Shown here one piece after another: positions 11,761 to 23,544 of a DNA stretch of 64,000 nt (position 1 is the first letter of the stretch; each line of letters begins with the position of its first letter). Under the pieces are notes generated by a model. That model saw only the letters and a program-made list of their open reading frames with translations, was not told where the DNA came from and ran no database searches. The DNA comes from Pararge aegeria (taxonomy: Eukaryota; Arthropoda; Insecta; Lepidoptera; Nymphalidae), in contig NC_053191.1 in NCBI RefSeq assembly GCF_905163445.1, positions 12,090,001 through 12,154,000 of the forward strand, written 5' to 3'. The position numbers and the translations under genes were made by a program.

Positions 11761-11846
11761 AGCACAACCCTTGCCTGCTCGCCTAGCGCACCCCGTGGCT
11801 GCTCGCCTAGCGTACCCCTTGGCTGCTCGCCAAGCGCACCCCTTTG
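11761..11846. repeat. 24-bp GC-rich tandem repeat, 3.6 copies
   Basis: Units at 11775-11798, 11799-11822 and 11823-11846 read CTGCTCGCCTAGCGCACCCC plus KTGG with few changes; a 14-base partial unit precedes. One frame encodes CSPSAPRG / CSPSVPLG / CSPSAPLC within a short stretch open from 11716 but without ATG. Confidence 0.9.
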
Positions 11847-13935
11847 CAAAGAGCAAATAAGGTAACAAAGTTTATTACACAAATAAGCATGAGCAATTTG
11901 TAAACTTTTCTAATTACCTCCATAGGTTTTATATCGAATGGGGCAATAATGTGAGCAGCCGTGTCACATCAGAAATCCTATTAAACAACAACCAATAAAA
12001 GTATTATATTGCAAAATGAAAAGGCGATAACATAGAATGAAATTATTACCGGAAAATGGGGGGGAGGGCGTTTGGGGGCAAAATGGGGAGCATTTAAAAA
12101 AGTTTGATTGAAGCACCGACTGGGATAAACTTTTTGATTGTATCCCGAAGGTTTCTGAGAAAAAAATGGAATAAACAAATTCGAAAAACAGGGCACGATT
12201 TGATGTTATTGAAATGAATGTTTTCTCGTTTCATTAATGAGATGAATTTATGTTACTTACACAGTGAGATACATTTAACTGTTGAAATATACCCGTAAAC
12301 ATTATGGGTATAGGTATGAAATCGTAAGAATTTTTACTAGTAAATTGTCAGTTATTTGGAAGTGAGCATTTTGCTTAGGGTTGCGTGGAGTACTGCACTT
12401 AAAGATATCACAAAGTATCAAGCAACTCTTAGATATTTTTGATATCTAGATTGTGATTTGATGAATGATTACGACAGTAATCGAGCCTTATAAAAATATA
12501 TTGATAAAATTTATAAAATTAGCTTTTGTACATACATAAACAATAACTCCCTATGTAATAAGGACGTGATATTTAATAGAGTTAACATTTTAGAGATTTA
12601 TTTATATTTTTATTCTACAAATAAATCCAAAAGATAAGTAGTTTTGTACTTGGAACCTGTACAGCTAAAATAAATATCTTATCTGAGATGAGACGACTCA
12701 TTATTCTTTAATATTTTACTATTTTAAAAGTTCTATCCTAATATTATAGTAAGGACTGAATTATTCTTTTAGTTCGAGATCGAGTTGAACCAAGAATATT
12801 TCATTAAAAACTTAAAATAAGCTGTATCTGTACTATGCTGCGGGCAAAATTAAACTTTACTTATTTCTCTGAAGAGTGCAAATTTCAGTTGATTGTAGTT
12901 AAAAATGGAATAAAGCCACTAATCATTATTGAACGCTTTACAGTTCAAACGTTCACTATAGTTGACGTGGTAAGAGTCCTGCCAAATTTAAAAAAAACAA
13001 TCTAAAATGAAAATTATAAAGAAGCGCTTTTATAAGAGAACTACATACCTGTTCATCTATAGCTAAGAACCATTTAAGTGACCCAATAAGTACAAAAAAG
13101 TTAGCAATTTAGGATAAACACTATTAACACACATACATAAAAATGGACACACAGGTCTGTAGTCAGGTGGAAATGAGGTGTATGCATCATATCATCGGAT
13201 AAAATGATTAACTCCGATTAGACTAATGATACGTCATGACACACTACGACATCGAATGTTAATCTGGCATCAATCAGAAACACCGTAAAAAAAATAGCTT
13301 GTAAGCTGCGTAACGATAGCAGTGAATATAACATCATACAATTAAATTTTTACATTTTGTTTATAATAATATACTTGATTGCAAAATTTTGTATGGAAAA
13401 TTATGAAACCAGTATTTTTGATGTTTGCCCGAAATTTTTAATCGGCAGTAGCATTTATAAATGCCACAAATAGGTTGGTTCGTCTCGACAAAGTTAGATT
13501 GGCTGGCATCGAATGATGGCTGTCTGAGATGTATAGTAAAATAAAGTTCAATATATTATGTACAGTAACTTACAAAGTACATGGCATATTTAGTCGATGT
13601 CGGCTCTCGGTATTGATCTTACCATTTTCTGGAGGGAGGCTTCGGCTAGTTTGTGGTCAAGGGCTAAACTGCAGTCAATAAAAAAAACGAAAATCATTTC
13701 AATTCAGTATTATTCTTACACCGTAAGTTTGCATGTCAAACATTGGTCAAAAGTTTTATTTATTTCATTAAATTTTATTGCTTTCTGTAAAAGGTCAATC
13801 GTCAGCATTTGTAACCATTGTTGACGCTGCATCTCTCGTTAGGCTACGTTTAAAGAGAGCTATACAGGTATATGATTCTCTTCTTATAAGAACTTATGGT
13901 GGTTAACATGGTGCACCAATACCTGTAAGCGGACC
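11847..13935. other. No gene; holds the G-quadruplex motif
   Basis: Apart from the G-runs at 12058-12088, the stretch is plain AT-rich DNA with frames under 80 codons. Confidence 0.5.
12058..12088 (+). other. Canonical G-quadruplex motif
   Basis: Four G-runs (7, 3, 5 and 4 G) separated by loops A, CGTTT and CAAAAT, meeting the G3+N1-7 rule. Isolated in AT-rich DNA with no gene nearby. Confidence 0.85.
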
Positions 13936-14140
13936 TTCATCATCATCGCCCCACTACAGGTCCACTCCAGGGTATGAATCTCCATTCAGAACTTAGAATG
14001 AGAAGGGTTTAGGCCGTAGTCCATCGCGCTGGCCAAGTAATATTTAATTGCTTAAAGTGCACTTAGAAAAGTTAGAGGTGCAAGCCGGAGTTCGAACTCT
14101 GTCCCCTGATTGGGAAGCCGAAGCCTTACCCTAAGTCTTG
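13936..14140 (-). mobile_element. SINE-B copy 3, internal deletion
   Basis: CATCATCATCGCCCCACTACAGG, AGGGTTTAGGCCGTAGTCC and CTTAGAAAAGTTAGAGGTGC place it in SINE-B; the GGAAAACATCGTG region is deleted. Confidence 0.78.
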
Positions 14141-15312
14141 TTTGCTGTTTTCTTTTGTGTGCAATAATGTTTCTTATTAAAAATTAATAATCGTTTACTT
14201 AATCAATGTCTTTAAGTTCGCGCGTGATTAAATTCTTTGGAGTAGATCAAATCAATTTAAAATTGACACGGTCATAGATTAAAAAATCGACAAGCCGCAC
14301 AATACCTATTATGCCTTATTTAAATATAGCTCCGACAAGGTAAAATGTATAGAGGTAACATATAAATGGATCAGGCTTTGATTATAAAATTGCCATATTA
14401 TATTAATTATAAAATGCTCATTTTATACTACTACTATTTGGTACCAGCGAGTTATACGGCAACTATAATATAACTATAAACCTATCGATAATATTTACGA
14501 ACAATTAATTCGTAACTAAGAAAATCAATTCTTCAAAATAAGGCTCATTTAATATTAATACCAGAAAAATGCATTAAAATAATAAAAAAAAAAAACCAAT
14601 TGGTTCTGAAGACAAACAATAAAAATTGTATTTTTAATTCATCTGTTTTGCAAACAGGCGATCGTCTGTTTAATTGTCCTTTATGTCCAGCTTTAGAAGT
14701 TTTACTAATTCCGGCTTTATAGTATGCTATATAATAATTTAAATATTATTATTAGTTTTGTTGTGTAAGTAATACAAATATAAAAACAAATTTAAATAGG
14801 TTAAGATTTTGGGTCCATCGAACTAACGAACTGCTCAATAAAAGTCAATTAACATATGACCGCTCTGTTTTAAATCGACAAGATAATCTTTGTTTCATCG
14901 GGTTAATTTTATTTGACATTTTGACAGCTACGGCAGAATAGGAGAGGTACATTAATAACGATGTGTTAGAGCGGGAAGGAAGTAATCAATAAAGATTAAG
15001 TTATCAGCAGGTGCGTCAGAAGCTATTGATTAATTAGTATCTGTCAAAGATTGATGGAGGTAGGTATCACAAAAAATTAACCCTTTATAATATTTTAATA
15101 GGATTCTGTGTACGGATTGTGATAATAATAGTTTTGTATTAAAAAAAAATATGAAATAGCAATATTTATGAACATTACATGCTTTTGATAATAATTAGCA
15201 TCGTTCGGATATAGGTATATCCATTGTTCTACGAGCCCAATATTTTAAGTTCATTTTTCGTCATCTGCTAATTTTCTGATAGAGAAGAAATTTTGAAGGT
15301 GTTCTTTGTTCT
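14141..15312. other. No recognised feature
   Basis: Includes homopolymer A-runs near 14582 and 15140 and nothing that repeats elsewhere in the window. Confidence 0.5.
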
Positions 15313-15381
15313 TAACTAAACATTAACTATTGTAGTTAATGTTTAGTTAGTTAAGTCATTATGTTGTCCATAATGACTTAA
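15313..15381. repeat. Two adjacent perfect hairpins
   Basis: First: 17-bp arms 15313-15329 and 15333-15349 (TAACTAAACATTAACTA), loop TTG. Second, one base later: 13-bp arms 15351-15363 and 15369-15381 (TTAAGTCATTATG), loop TTGTC. Both are free of mismatches. Confidence 0.93.
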
Positions 15382-15553
15382 GTATTTGTTTTCTTGTGTT
15401 GAGTTTTAAACAACACATTTTCCAGCATACATGTATAAACGATCTTTTCCCTTTTGACAACCCTCAGATTCTGCATTCTCCAAAATAAACTTTCGTTTTA
15501 AAAAGTTTCTAAATAAGTAGTGGCATTATTTTTTTAATTTACCCTACAAAAGA

Positions 15554-15736
15554 ATGAATGAGGTAGTAGAACTTGTACCAAAACTCAAGCCGGACGAGCT
15601 ATTGAGTCACGATTCCTGCCTTCTGATACTCACAATTCCACAGCACATAACTCAAAGGGTTCAAGCACACATGACACAAGGACTCCATTCAAGGCGTGGC
15701 CTCTCGCGTCGCCTACGCAATCAGGACTGCCACTGA
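15554..15736 (+). CDS. Candidate 60-codon ORF, unidentified
   Basis: Starts at an ATG (MNEVVELVPKLKPDELL...) in a locally GC-richer block and ends RRLRNQDCH and stop. No signal peptide, domain or repeat match was seen, and no splice signal decides in favour of an exon. Possibly a decayed repeat. Confidence 0.2.
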   Translation: MNEVVELVPKLKPDELLSHDSCLLILTIPQHITQRVQAHMTQGLHSRRGLSRRLRNQDCH

Positions 15737-16145
15737 TTTTATTTAAAATTTATTTACAAGTCATAAATGCCAAAAAGTAAGTAAGTAAACGCTGACTTCA
15801 AACTGACGCTGATTGAAGAATGCAATCGTGTCCTGTTATGTAGTTAATACTTTGTATTGTTTCACCAATAAAGCCGTAAAGGTGGGTAAAGCTTCGGATT
15901 TCAGATTTTAAAATGAAACAAAACCAACTTTCATAAGCTACTATACTGGTAATGTTTAAAGATTTATTGTTGTTAAGCCTAATGAACTGAGCAAACAATG
16001 ATTTGCCTTTACGTTGTTCGATTCCTGATCTCCAAACATCTACATCATACGATTCTCTATGGTACTAGAATATGGAAAATTGCGCAGTCAATGCATTTTA
16101 TTTCATCAATTAGTAATTATGTCCAAGTATTTTTATGTTATACCT

Positions 16146-16200
16146 AAATTAAATATATGAAAGGCAAAGGTGACTGACTGACTGATCTATCAACGCACAG
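16146..16200 (+). mobile_element. Truncated Helitron-like start
   Basis: GAAAGGCAAAGGTGACTGAC and CTATCAACGCACAGCTC form the 5' segment of a common lepidopteran element. It is cut off after 50 bases. Family assignment is from memory. Confidence 0.45.
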
Positions 16201-16214
16201 CTCTAACGAATGAA

Positions 16215-16335
16215 CGAATGAATTTACTTTTATCGTACACCACAAAAACATACAACAAAAAATTGAAAATTAAATTTTTACGAAAAGTATACAATTTGGC
16301 GGCCTTATAGCTACATAGCGATCTCTTCCGGCAAA
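16215..16335 (-). mobile_element. LINE-I 3' end, decayed
   Basis: GGCGGCCTTATAGCTACATAGC and GATCTCTTCCGGCAAAC are the complement of the LINE-I stem-loop region; one stem pair is lost. Confidence 0.65.
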
Positions 16336-16754
16336 CAATATAGTAATGTGACCAGATTTTATTAAATGAAGGAGTAGTAATATATTAAAAAAACAGCAAA
16401 AATATCCTATTGTTATTTTTTTATTTTTTTGCCGCATAGTAGTCTTTTGACGAACGCTGTTTAAATTATATTTTATTAATTAGATTTTAAAAAGGGTTAT
16501 AGCTTATGGGCAACCCTGATATCAAGCGATATGTATCATCTATGTGCGCGCGATATTTTTAACTCGCAACCACGTTTGATTCAATACCCCATTGTGAGGT
16601 GGATGACAATGCTGCCACGGTAATGCGTGCGCTATGCGATTCTCTAATTTTCACTGGCAGGCTTTCGGTATTATTACACTATAGTAAATTAAAATAGAAA
16701 ATGCCATACATATTTTTTGTAATAAATGATGTAGCAGAAACTCACACTCACTCA

Positions 16755-16797
16755 ATCCTAACTTTCAAAATGCATGCACCATTTTGAAAGTTAGGAT
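16755..16797. repeat. Perfect 18-bp hairpin
   Basis: ATCCTAACTTTCAAAATG at 16755-16772 and its exact complement at 16780-16797 with the loop CATGCAC. It stands alone just upstream of a SINE-C. Confidence 0.93.
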
Positions 16798-16864
16798 AGG
16801 GTTCTTTTGTAAGAAATATTTTTTAAAATTTGCTGCACTAGCTTACTATGCCCTGCAACAAGAC

Positions 16865-17112
16865 CTAGAGAGTGCCACCTATTTATGTCCATCCTATGGG
16901 AGACTTCGGCCTGGGCTAGGTACCGACAAAGACGTGCCGCTAAGCGATATAGCGTTCCGGTACAATATCGCGTAGAAACCAATTAGGGGTATGGAGTTAT
17001 GCCATATACATGCCATATAACAGGTTAGCCGGCTACCATCTTAGACTGCATCATCTCTAACCAGCAGGTGAAATTGCAGTCATGTGTTCTGGTAGTGGAA
17101 TGAAAAAAATGT
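16865..17112 (+). mobile_element. SINE-C, 3' two thirds
   Basis: GGGAGACTTCGGCCTGGGCTAG, AAGCGATATAGCGTTCCGG, AACCAATTAGGGGTATGG, CATCTTAGACTGCATCATC and GTGAAATTGCAGTCATG precede a short A-run. Reference copy for the family here. Confidence 0.8.
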
Positions 17113-18098
17113 TACTAAAACACAGTTATTATATATTTGGTCTAAATAAAAATTGTCCAGGACTCGCCACTATCAAAGGCACGAGAGTTCAAAAGCAAAA
17201 GCCCCGAAACTGCTCATTACACATTGCACTTATAGAGAAAATATTTACAGGCCATTCTATATTTTTCCAAGTTTTCTCAAAACTATAAGCGGACTACGCT
17301 CAGTATTTTATATCGCTAAATGGCAATGCAAACGAGCGCAATAATGATGGTTAGAACAGTTGTGAAGCGGAGGAGGGAATTGTAGGCTGCAACAAAAAGA
17401 AATAGGCAATTGTTTATTTCTTCATCACACATAAAAAATCACAGTAAAAAGCTGGTATACCTATTAGTAACTAATGATCTAATGACGCCGTTTATTTATT
17501 AACTTCGTAGATTTTATTTTAGTGAGGCTCATACAAAAAATACCATGGTTTGAATCGCTAAAACGATTTCATTAATAGAGTTCAAATATTCAATGCAATA
17601 TACAGATCATAACATTGTGGTTTACCTTTAATACTCCAAAGAGGACTTAGCTACAAATACAAACCTTTACGCCTACATAACAATCTAATTACCTACTTGC
17701 GGCGATGTGTCCCGTCCTTTAATCCACACCAAGTCGATGACTTAGCAGGGCCATTCAGACCACAAATAAAGTCGGTGAAGCGAGTCCTTTATTCGCGTAG
17801 AAATCATAAATCAATGGACCTTAAGCTGTGCCTTTATTGTGGAAACTGATTCTGTCACCGCCTCTAATCCTTTAAGAGTTTTCTTATAGCTCTCTTTATG
17901 TGTAGTATATGCTTGATAATTAGATGCACGTGCTAAAAAGATATAAAAGAATGGAAGGCCATGGTATTCAGATATTCACTGCAATACCCACAATGTTCAG
18001 GATGGCACTTAGATCTTTCATTAATTAACAGTGTTATTGAAGCTAAATACCTAGTTTCTTATATTAAAGTATTCATTTTATAAAAGACATCATTAAAG
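17113..18098. other. No recognised gene
   Basis: A moderately GC-rich patch at 17700-17870 (CAAGTCGATGACTTAGCAGG) lacks a long frame in any phase. Confidence 0.45.
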
Positions 18099-18170
18099 CC
18101 CATCAACCTGCTTTAGAGCAGTGTTGTGGGTCTGTACTCTATAAACCTGACTTCCCACGGAGTGAAATAA
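18099..18170 (+). mobile_element. SINE-E-like fragment
   Basis: CCCATCAACCTGCTTTAGAGCAG and GTGGGTCTGTACTC resemble the body segment of lepidopteran tRNA SINEs. Only about 70 bases are recognisable. Confidence 0.4.
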
Positions 18171-18231
18171 AACAACTAGACTGACTCTAATACTGTATAT
18201 TAGGCTTCTCTATAATTCATATTACTTGTTA

Positions 18232-18345
18232 CCTTCAAATGACTCTACTACCAGTTCGGAATGCTGTCTTCGGCAGAGAAGACCACTGGCAAGAAACTCT
18301 ACCGTTGCTCTTTTATTCAATTAATTAAAACAACTTATAAACACA
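18232..18345 (-). mobile_element. LINE-T-like fragment, diverged subfamily
   Basis: GACTCTACTACCAGTTCGGA and GGCAAGAAACTCTACCGTTGC correspond to the 3' UTR of LINE-T with many changes (CTTCGGCAGAGAAGACCAC in the middle). Confidence 0.55.
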
Positions 18346-19763
18346 ATTACAACATTGTCATATGTAATAACGCTAGGCCCTTTGATACAAGACATATAAG
18401 ACAGGTCGAACATAACTACTATTATCACTTATAACATCAGGACTTTTGGAACAAGTTGTTTGTATAGAGCAACCTCTGCTACATAAACTGTCGGTATAAA
18501 GTTATGCTAGGGCTCCATATATGATACCTAAATAAACCAAAAGATGATATATACTTATCTGATGCAACATCAAGTACAACCATAGTAAGTACCAACAACT
18601 TTTAACAACTTATCTCAACACCATCACCAGTATATACGACTCTTGTTTTGCCACAACAATATTTCGTTAAGTATGTCGTTTCCATTATAAATCATCTATT
18701 CCCAATTTGTAACGTTCTATCCACAATACTTTACTTAATCTTCTATTCTCAATTCATTAATTTAAATCCGTCCTCACTTTTCTTTGCCGCCAATCTAACT
18801 TGTCAAACTCGCGTCTCCCGCCATAGATCCTATACTTTTCTTTGACAGTCTACTAAAGTCCATTATTCTATTTTCAATACATTATCAATGAGTATACAAA
18901 CTATGATTTGTTGATACATTTAATATAATCATCGGGTTTATTATAGATAAAGTGCTGTAATTCCCTATTTCCTAACAGCACGCATATTATAACGCTTACT
19001 TAGGGTCACCACTTTACCCCAGTATTTTACTATTGTTACATTGGAAGGCACTTTGTTTAAAAAATACCAATCCAGGCAGTCTCCAAAATTTCATTCCTCG
19101 TCCAAATAATTCTGTTAGCTATAGTTAAGTGAAAATTAATCCTACTGATATGATATTTGTTACTCAATCACGCAAAAACGGCTGAAAGAATTTTGATGAA
19201 ATTTTGCGTGCATGTAGCCTTTGACATGGAAAGGAACATAGGCTACCTTTTATCCTGATTCCTTATGTAGTTCCCGAGGGAAAATTTAAAAGTTTGCGAG
19301 CCAAGCCGCAGGCAGAGAGCTTTGTAATTTGGTATGCATGTCACCTGTGCTGTGGAAAAGGACATGTAAATTCTATACCGATCTCTAATAGTTTCCGTGG
19401 TGAGATAAAAAGGTGTTAACGAGCGCGATGAATAAAAACCTTAATCCACGCGAATGAAGTATGTTTATAATTTTTATTGAAGTCAGTGTGGACTAGTGTG
19501 GTAGAACGCTGGTTAAACAAATTGCACTTAATCCCGAAAAAGCCATCCGGTATGGTACTAGAATATTGAAAACTGCTCAGTCAATGCATTTTATTTCATC
19601 AATTAGTAATTTTCTTCAATTATTTTTATGCTATAAACTACAGTCAATACTCGTATATGAATTGAAACGAATCCATTGTAGCCCAATTTGGGTCTACATT
19701 GCCTACATGCCTCAGTGTGCATGTTTAGCAATAGGTGCCGCTCAGTATCACTAAACTATGCTG
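18346..19763. other. No gene outside the Helitron remnant
   Basis: AT-rich. GAATATTGAAAACTGCTCAG with CAATGCATTTTATTTCATCA at 19561-19605 recurs near 16065-16115 as GAATATGGAAAATTGCGCAG with the same following phrase, an undefined repeat of about 60 bases. Confidence 0.5.
19130..19335 (+). mobile_element. Helitron remnant
   Basis: AATCACGCAAAAACGGCTG, TTTTGATGAAATTTTGCGTG, ATAGGCTACCTTTTATCC and a GAGCCAAGCCGCAGGCAGAG segment follow the order of Helitron interiors in this genome. The ends are not preserved. Confidence 0.6.
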
Positions 19764-20145
19764 ATTCAAAATTCAAAATTCAAAATTCATTTATTTCAAG
19801 TAGGCCTAATGTAAGCACTTTTGAAACGTCAAGTATGTCTGTTTGTAGTGACTCTACCACCGGTTCGGAAGGCAGATTCTACCGAGAAGAAACCGGCAAG
19901 AAATCATCAGTAGTTGCTCTTTTCCAATATCAACAATTTACATTTCACATTGTAAAATTCATTTTTCTATCTTGTGAGAGATGAAAGCGGAGCCGGATGC
20001 TACCAAGCAACCCTGTCATTAAGAAATTCATCAATTGTATAGTAACCTCGCGGTAATAAATGTGTTTTAACACATTCTTTAAACTTATGCATTGATAGGT
20101 CCAAAATTACCTTAGGAATCATATTATGAAAGTGTATACATATTA
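19764..20145 (-). mobile_element. LINE-T 3' end (GAATTT tail)
   Basis: On the minus strand, C-terminal codons read RGYYTIDEFLNDRVAW, a stop, then HPAPLSSLTR and stop; the 3' UTR follows (GCCGGTTTCTTCTCGGTAG, GTCACTACAAACAGACATAC, AATAAATGAATTTTG) and ends in a GAATTTT run. 5'-truncated, with one in-frame stop after VAW. Confidence 0.85.
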
Positions 20146-20308
20146 TGATTAACCAGTGATGAGTATTAAAATAATAATTTATTAATCAGTATTTTAGACT
20201 TCGAGTTCATTGCCTACCTTACCCTGTCAAGCGGTTTTGTCGCAGCGTAGTGTTCAACTTAATTTGCTGCACATAATACAATAACCAAGATACTTCTCAG
20301 TTGTACAA

Positions 20309-20470
20309 ACCTGGCTAAGTTTGCTGTTGGCTCTTCTTAGACCAGAGCGCGTTTTGAACCCTCCCTGCTTTAGTTTTAAGTTAACGAATGCAGTTATCAC
20401 GATCACTAACATTAGTGTAACATGTTAAATGTATGAACGCTTCATAAGTGCCTGGAATAAGGTCTAGGAA
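20309..20470 (+). mobile_element. LINE-H 3' UTR, tail lost
   Basis: CTGGCTAAGTTTGCTGTTGGC, TCTTCTTAGACCAGAGCGCG and GAACGCTTCATAAGTGCCTGG match the 46.3 kb copy; it stops before the AATAAAG tail. Confidence 0.75.
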
Positions 20471-20974
20471 AACTCTATCTTTGAAAACACGAAGACATTT
20501 GCGGTGCGTGTAAAACCATTATATTGATAAAATACTGAGTACAGATTTGCATATGCAAACTAGTAATATTCAATACAAATTTGGTAGATTTAATTAATAA
20601 AAATTCGCTCAAATTACTCTACTTTTTACCATATACTACCTAACCATACAAATCATCCCACTGTTTGTTTGTAAGTCACAATAATCGTCACTACTCCACT
20701 CAATACAGACCTCATTCTTTGTAAACGAATCTTTTTGTTAATTTTATTAATTCAATCTCTCATCCTTTGAATTGAGATGAGCGTATGACAAATCGTATCT
20801 TATGGTATATTGTAATTTATAATATCACGATTAATTCAACAATAATGGATTGTATAGTGGTTTTTAATTATAATTAATGTCCGATATTAAAAACTTTCAT
20901 GTCTGTTTATTATAAGATGTATAATTGTTCAGGCGCAATTATGGTTAAATGAATGATGGGTAGAGAGATATATA

Positions 20975-21255
20975 AGTAAGTGGTGATAGCTTAGAGCATC
21001 GACCTCCTTTCAAGGCGATCCCCGGCATACACGCCTTACATTTCGGAGCTATGTGCGTTTTAAATTTAAGCAATTCATAATATAACTTGCTTAGACGGTG
21101 AAGGAAAAAATATCCTGAGGAAACCTGCATGTCTGAATGTTCTCGAGGCTGTGTGACAAGACAAGTTGTGTGAACAAGTTGGCTACCGTTGTGGTCTGTG
21201 GCCCTAACATTCTGAGAAGAGATTCCGGTAATGAGTTGATGATGATGGTGATGAG
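20975..21255 (+). mobile_element. SINE-B copy 8, diverged
   Basis: The head GTGGTGATAGCTTAGAGCATCG, then CGGAGCTATGTGCGTTTTAA, ACGGTGAAGGAAAAAATATCC, GAAACCTGCATGTCTGA and a GTTGATGATGATGG tail occur in order. Confidence 0.75.
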
Positions 21256-21639
21256 AGAGATATTAGAAGTCTTGACTTAATTGGTCTCATAGGAAAGTAT
21301 TGACTGAGGTCTCGGATTAATCCAATTACGAAAATACTTTGTGAAAACTTTGTGACGTAAGTGCCGATAATTCTTTATACATAACTGTCAATTTGGATGA
21401 CAAAAATTTTGAGTCGATTTATGTTTTAGGTAGGTTTTAAGTCTTTAAAACTTATCTATAAAAAAAACTGCATTGTTATATTTACGTTATTGCCGTAAAC
21501 TTATTGCTTTTTTGCATGCGTGAACAAGGTTTTTTTTTTTTTAATCTGAACTCTTAGCAAAGGCCTACCTGTTTAAATCCTTGGATAACTATCGATTATA
21601 ATAAGAGCATCACTACGCAGGGCATGCACGGAACACGTC

Positions 21640-21945
21640 CTTCAAAGAGACCATTGTGTTCATCAACCTGCGGCATAAGTGTTAAGACTCATGTGTCTGT
21701 CATTACGCCAGCAACCACGCCCGTCAGACCGGAACCCAGCATTGCTGGTGGTAGAATCACTACAAACAGACAGACTTGACGTTTCAAAAGTGCTTATATT
21801 AGTCCTACTTGAAATAAATGAATTTTGAATTTGAATTTGAATTTTGAATTTGAATTTGAATTTGCTGCTTGGAGGCAGAAATAAGCACAGCGGTAGTAAT
21901 TGCCTGGACGAGATCTGTCACAAAAAGCTCTACTGTGAACTAGTG
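21640..21945 (-). mobile_element. Repeat G copy, split by a LINE-T end
   Basis: Non-coding lepidopteran repeat recognised from CAGCAACCACGCCCGTCAG, ACCGGAACCCAGCATTGCTG, then after the insertion CTTGGAGGCAGAAATAAGC and GGACGAGATCTGTCAC. Compare 33818-33975 and 56235-56415. Class unknown. Confidence 0.75.
21748..21861 (+). mobile_element. LINE-T 3' end inserted into repeat G
   Basis: 114 bp from GTGGTAGAATCACTAC to a (GAATTT)n tail, flanked by TTGCTG at 21742-21747 and 21862-21867. The repeat G sequences on either side (CCAGCATTGCTG / CTTGGAGGCAG) become continuous when it is removed. Confidence 0.88.
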
Positions 21946-22184
21946 ACTAGTGTGATATGTTTGAGAACATACTCCACTCTCTAATAAAACCACATATAGT
22001 GTGAATAAACAGGGATAATAGACGAGTTAAACTAATAAATAGAGCGCGAAATGGACACATTCGTTGTTCACCGTCGTTCATCCAATAATCGCTTTTAAAC
22101 TGGACGACTACTAACACAGTTTCGACGACCTCCTTGGCGCAGTGCTAACGCTGTGGACTTATGAGTAGATGTCCTATGTTAGAT

Positions 22185-22415
22185 TTTTGGTAATTTAAAA
22201 TTTCAGAATTTTCTCTAGTTTGGTCTGATGTAAGTTACCACCCTACTGACAGTACCGCCAGGCAATTTAGGGTTCCCGTACGATGCCGTTTCAAACCCGA
22301 TTAGGGATATGGGATGTAATTGCTATAGTTAACCTGCAGCCACCTAAGACTTCATCATTACTTACCACCAGATGAGATTGCAGTCAAGGGCCAACTGAAT
22401 TGGTGATCATCATTA
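22185..22415 (+). mobile_element. SINE-C copy
   Basis: TAAGTTACCACCCTACTGAC, CCCGTACGATGCCGTTTC, AACCCGATTAGGGATATGG and CACCAGATGAGATTGCAGTC match the 16.9 kb copy in order. Confidence 0.78.
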
Positions 22416-23204
22416 TTGGATTTAAGTGCAAATATGTTTGAGTAAATTGTTCCTTAAAAACTCTACTCGCTGATATAAACATATTTAGCGCAAATATATC
22501 ATATTAATACCTGCTGTATTAAGATTGCTAAATTATTACTAGCGTGAAATGGACACATTCTTTGTTTATAAATATATCCGATTTAAGATTCAACTTTGTA
22601 TTTCGTGTGATAATGATTGTTGATAACATTATCGATGATAAATTGTGACAGTAAGAAATGTTACAAAAAAGCTGTTTAACTTGTTTTCTATTAAAAGATA
22701 ATGCAAAATATTAAAATAAATACTTTACTAAATTCTCTAATATTTCATAACTATCATAGTCAAGAGCTGACCTGAGGTCAAAAAGATATCGTAAACGTCC
22801 CGTTCTCTTTAAGTTTAAAAGCGCTTCAATAGGAATAGACCACAATACGCGGAAATGACGTTTAGTGACAATATCACGTGACCAATATGAGTCACTAATT
22901 ATTACAATCGACGCCTTGGCCGTCTCACAGCCATTAGGACCAATTTAATCTCGTTAATTTAATCCAAAGCTGTACTGCCCACGCGAGGAAGTCGATCATC
23001 AGCATTTTTAACCGTATTGGCTTTACCAGGACGCGTGGAAATTGTTTTATGGGGACTTTAATAAACTTTAAAGATGCTGAGTATTCAAAGGTGAGGTTCA
23101 ATCACCATAGACTATTATTAAATAATTGAAGTCTGCATAGAGCAACTGTTTATTATGGTTGACAATATGTCCGACTAAAATGGTTATTCGCACAGGGTTA
23201 AACA
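22416..23204. other. No gene; short duplicated motif
   Basis: GTGAAATGGACACATTCTTTG (22545) repeats GCGAAATGGACACATTCGTTG (22047) in direct orientation 500 bases apart, flanking a SINE-C. Confidence 0.5.
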
Positions 23205-23400
23205 ACATCTTCCCCTTGCGTCTAATAAAGCCAAAAAGAGGGACACGCCGTGGTGGCTTTTAGTTTGGGTATACCCCCTTCAGAGAAGGGAGTCCCACGT
23301 AACCTCCGTCCTGCCCAAGGGTCGAAGGTAGCGTAAAGATTTTCGACCAAGCCAAAACTGGGCTGAAATACTCGTACGGAATTTTTGACACACGTGAAAC
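23205..23400. repeat. Probable LINE-derived fragment
   Basis: ACGCCGTGGTGGCTTTTAG, TATACCCCCTTCAGAGAAGG and GGTAGCGTAAAGATTTTC resemble a common lepidopteran repeat phrase. Class and orientation not settled. Confidence 0.4.
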
Positions 23401-23544
23401 TTAACACAATTTACAGAACTGGCAAATAGAACCTAGACGTGTCGCATCGCTGTCGTGGGCAACAACTCAATCAGACGGCTGAACGGGTATGCATGTATCA
23501 GCTCAGAGATAGATTATAGTCTGGAGAAGCTATTAAAATATAAA

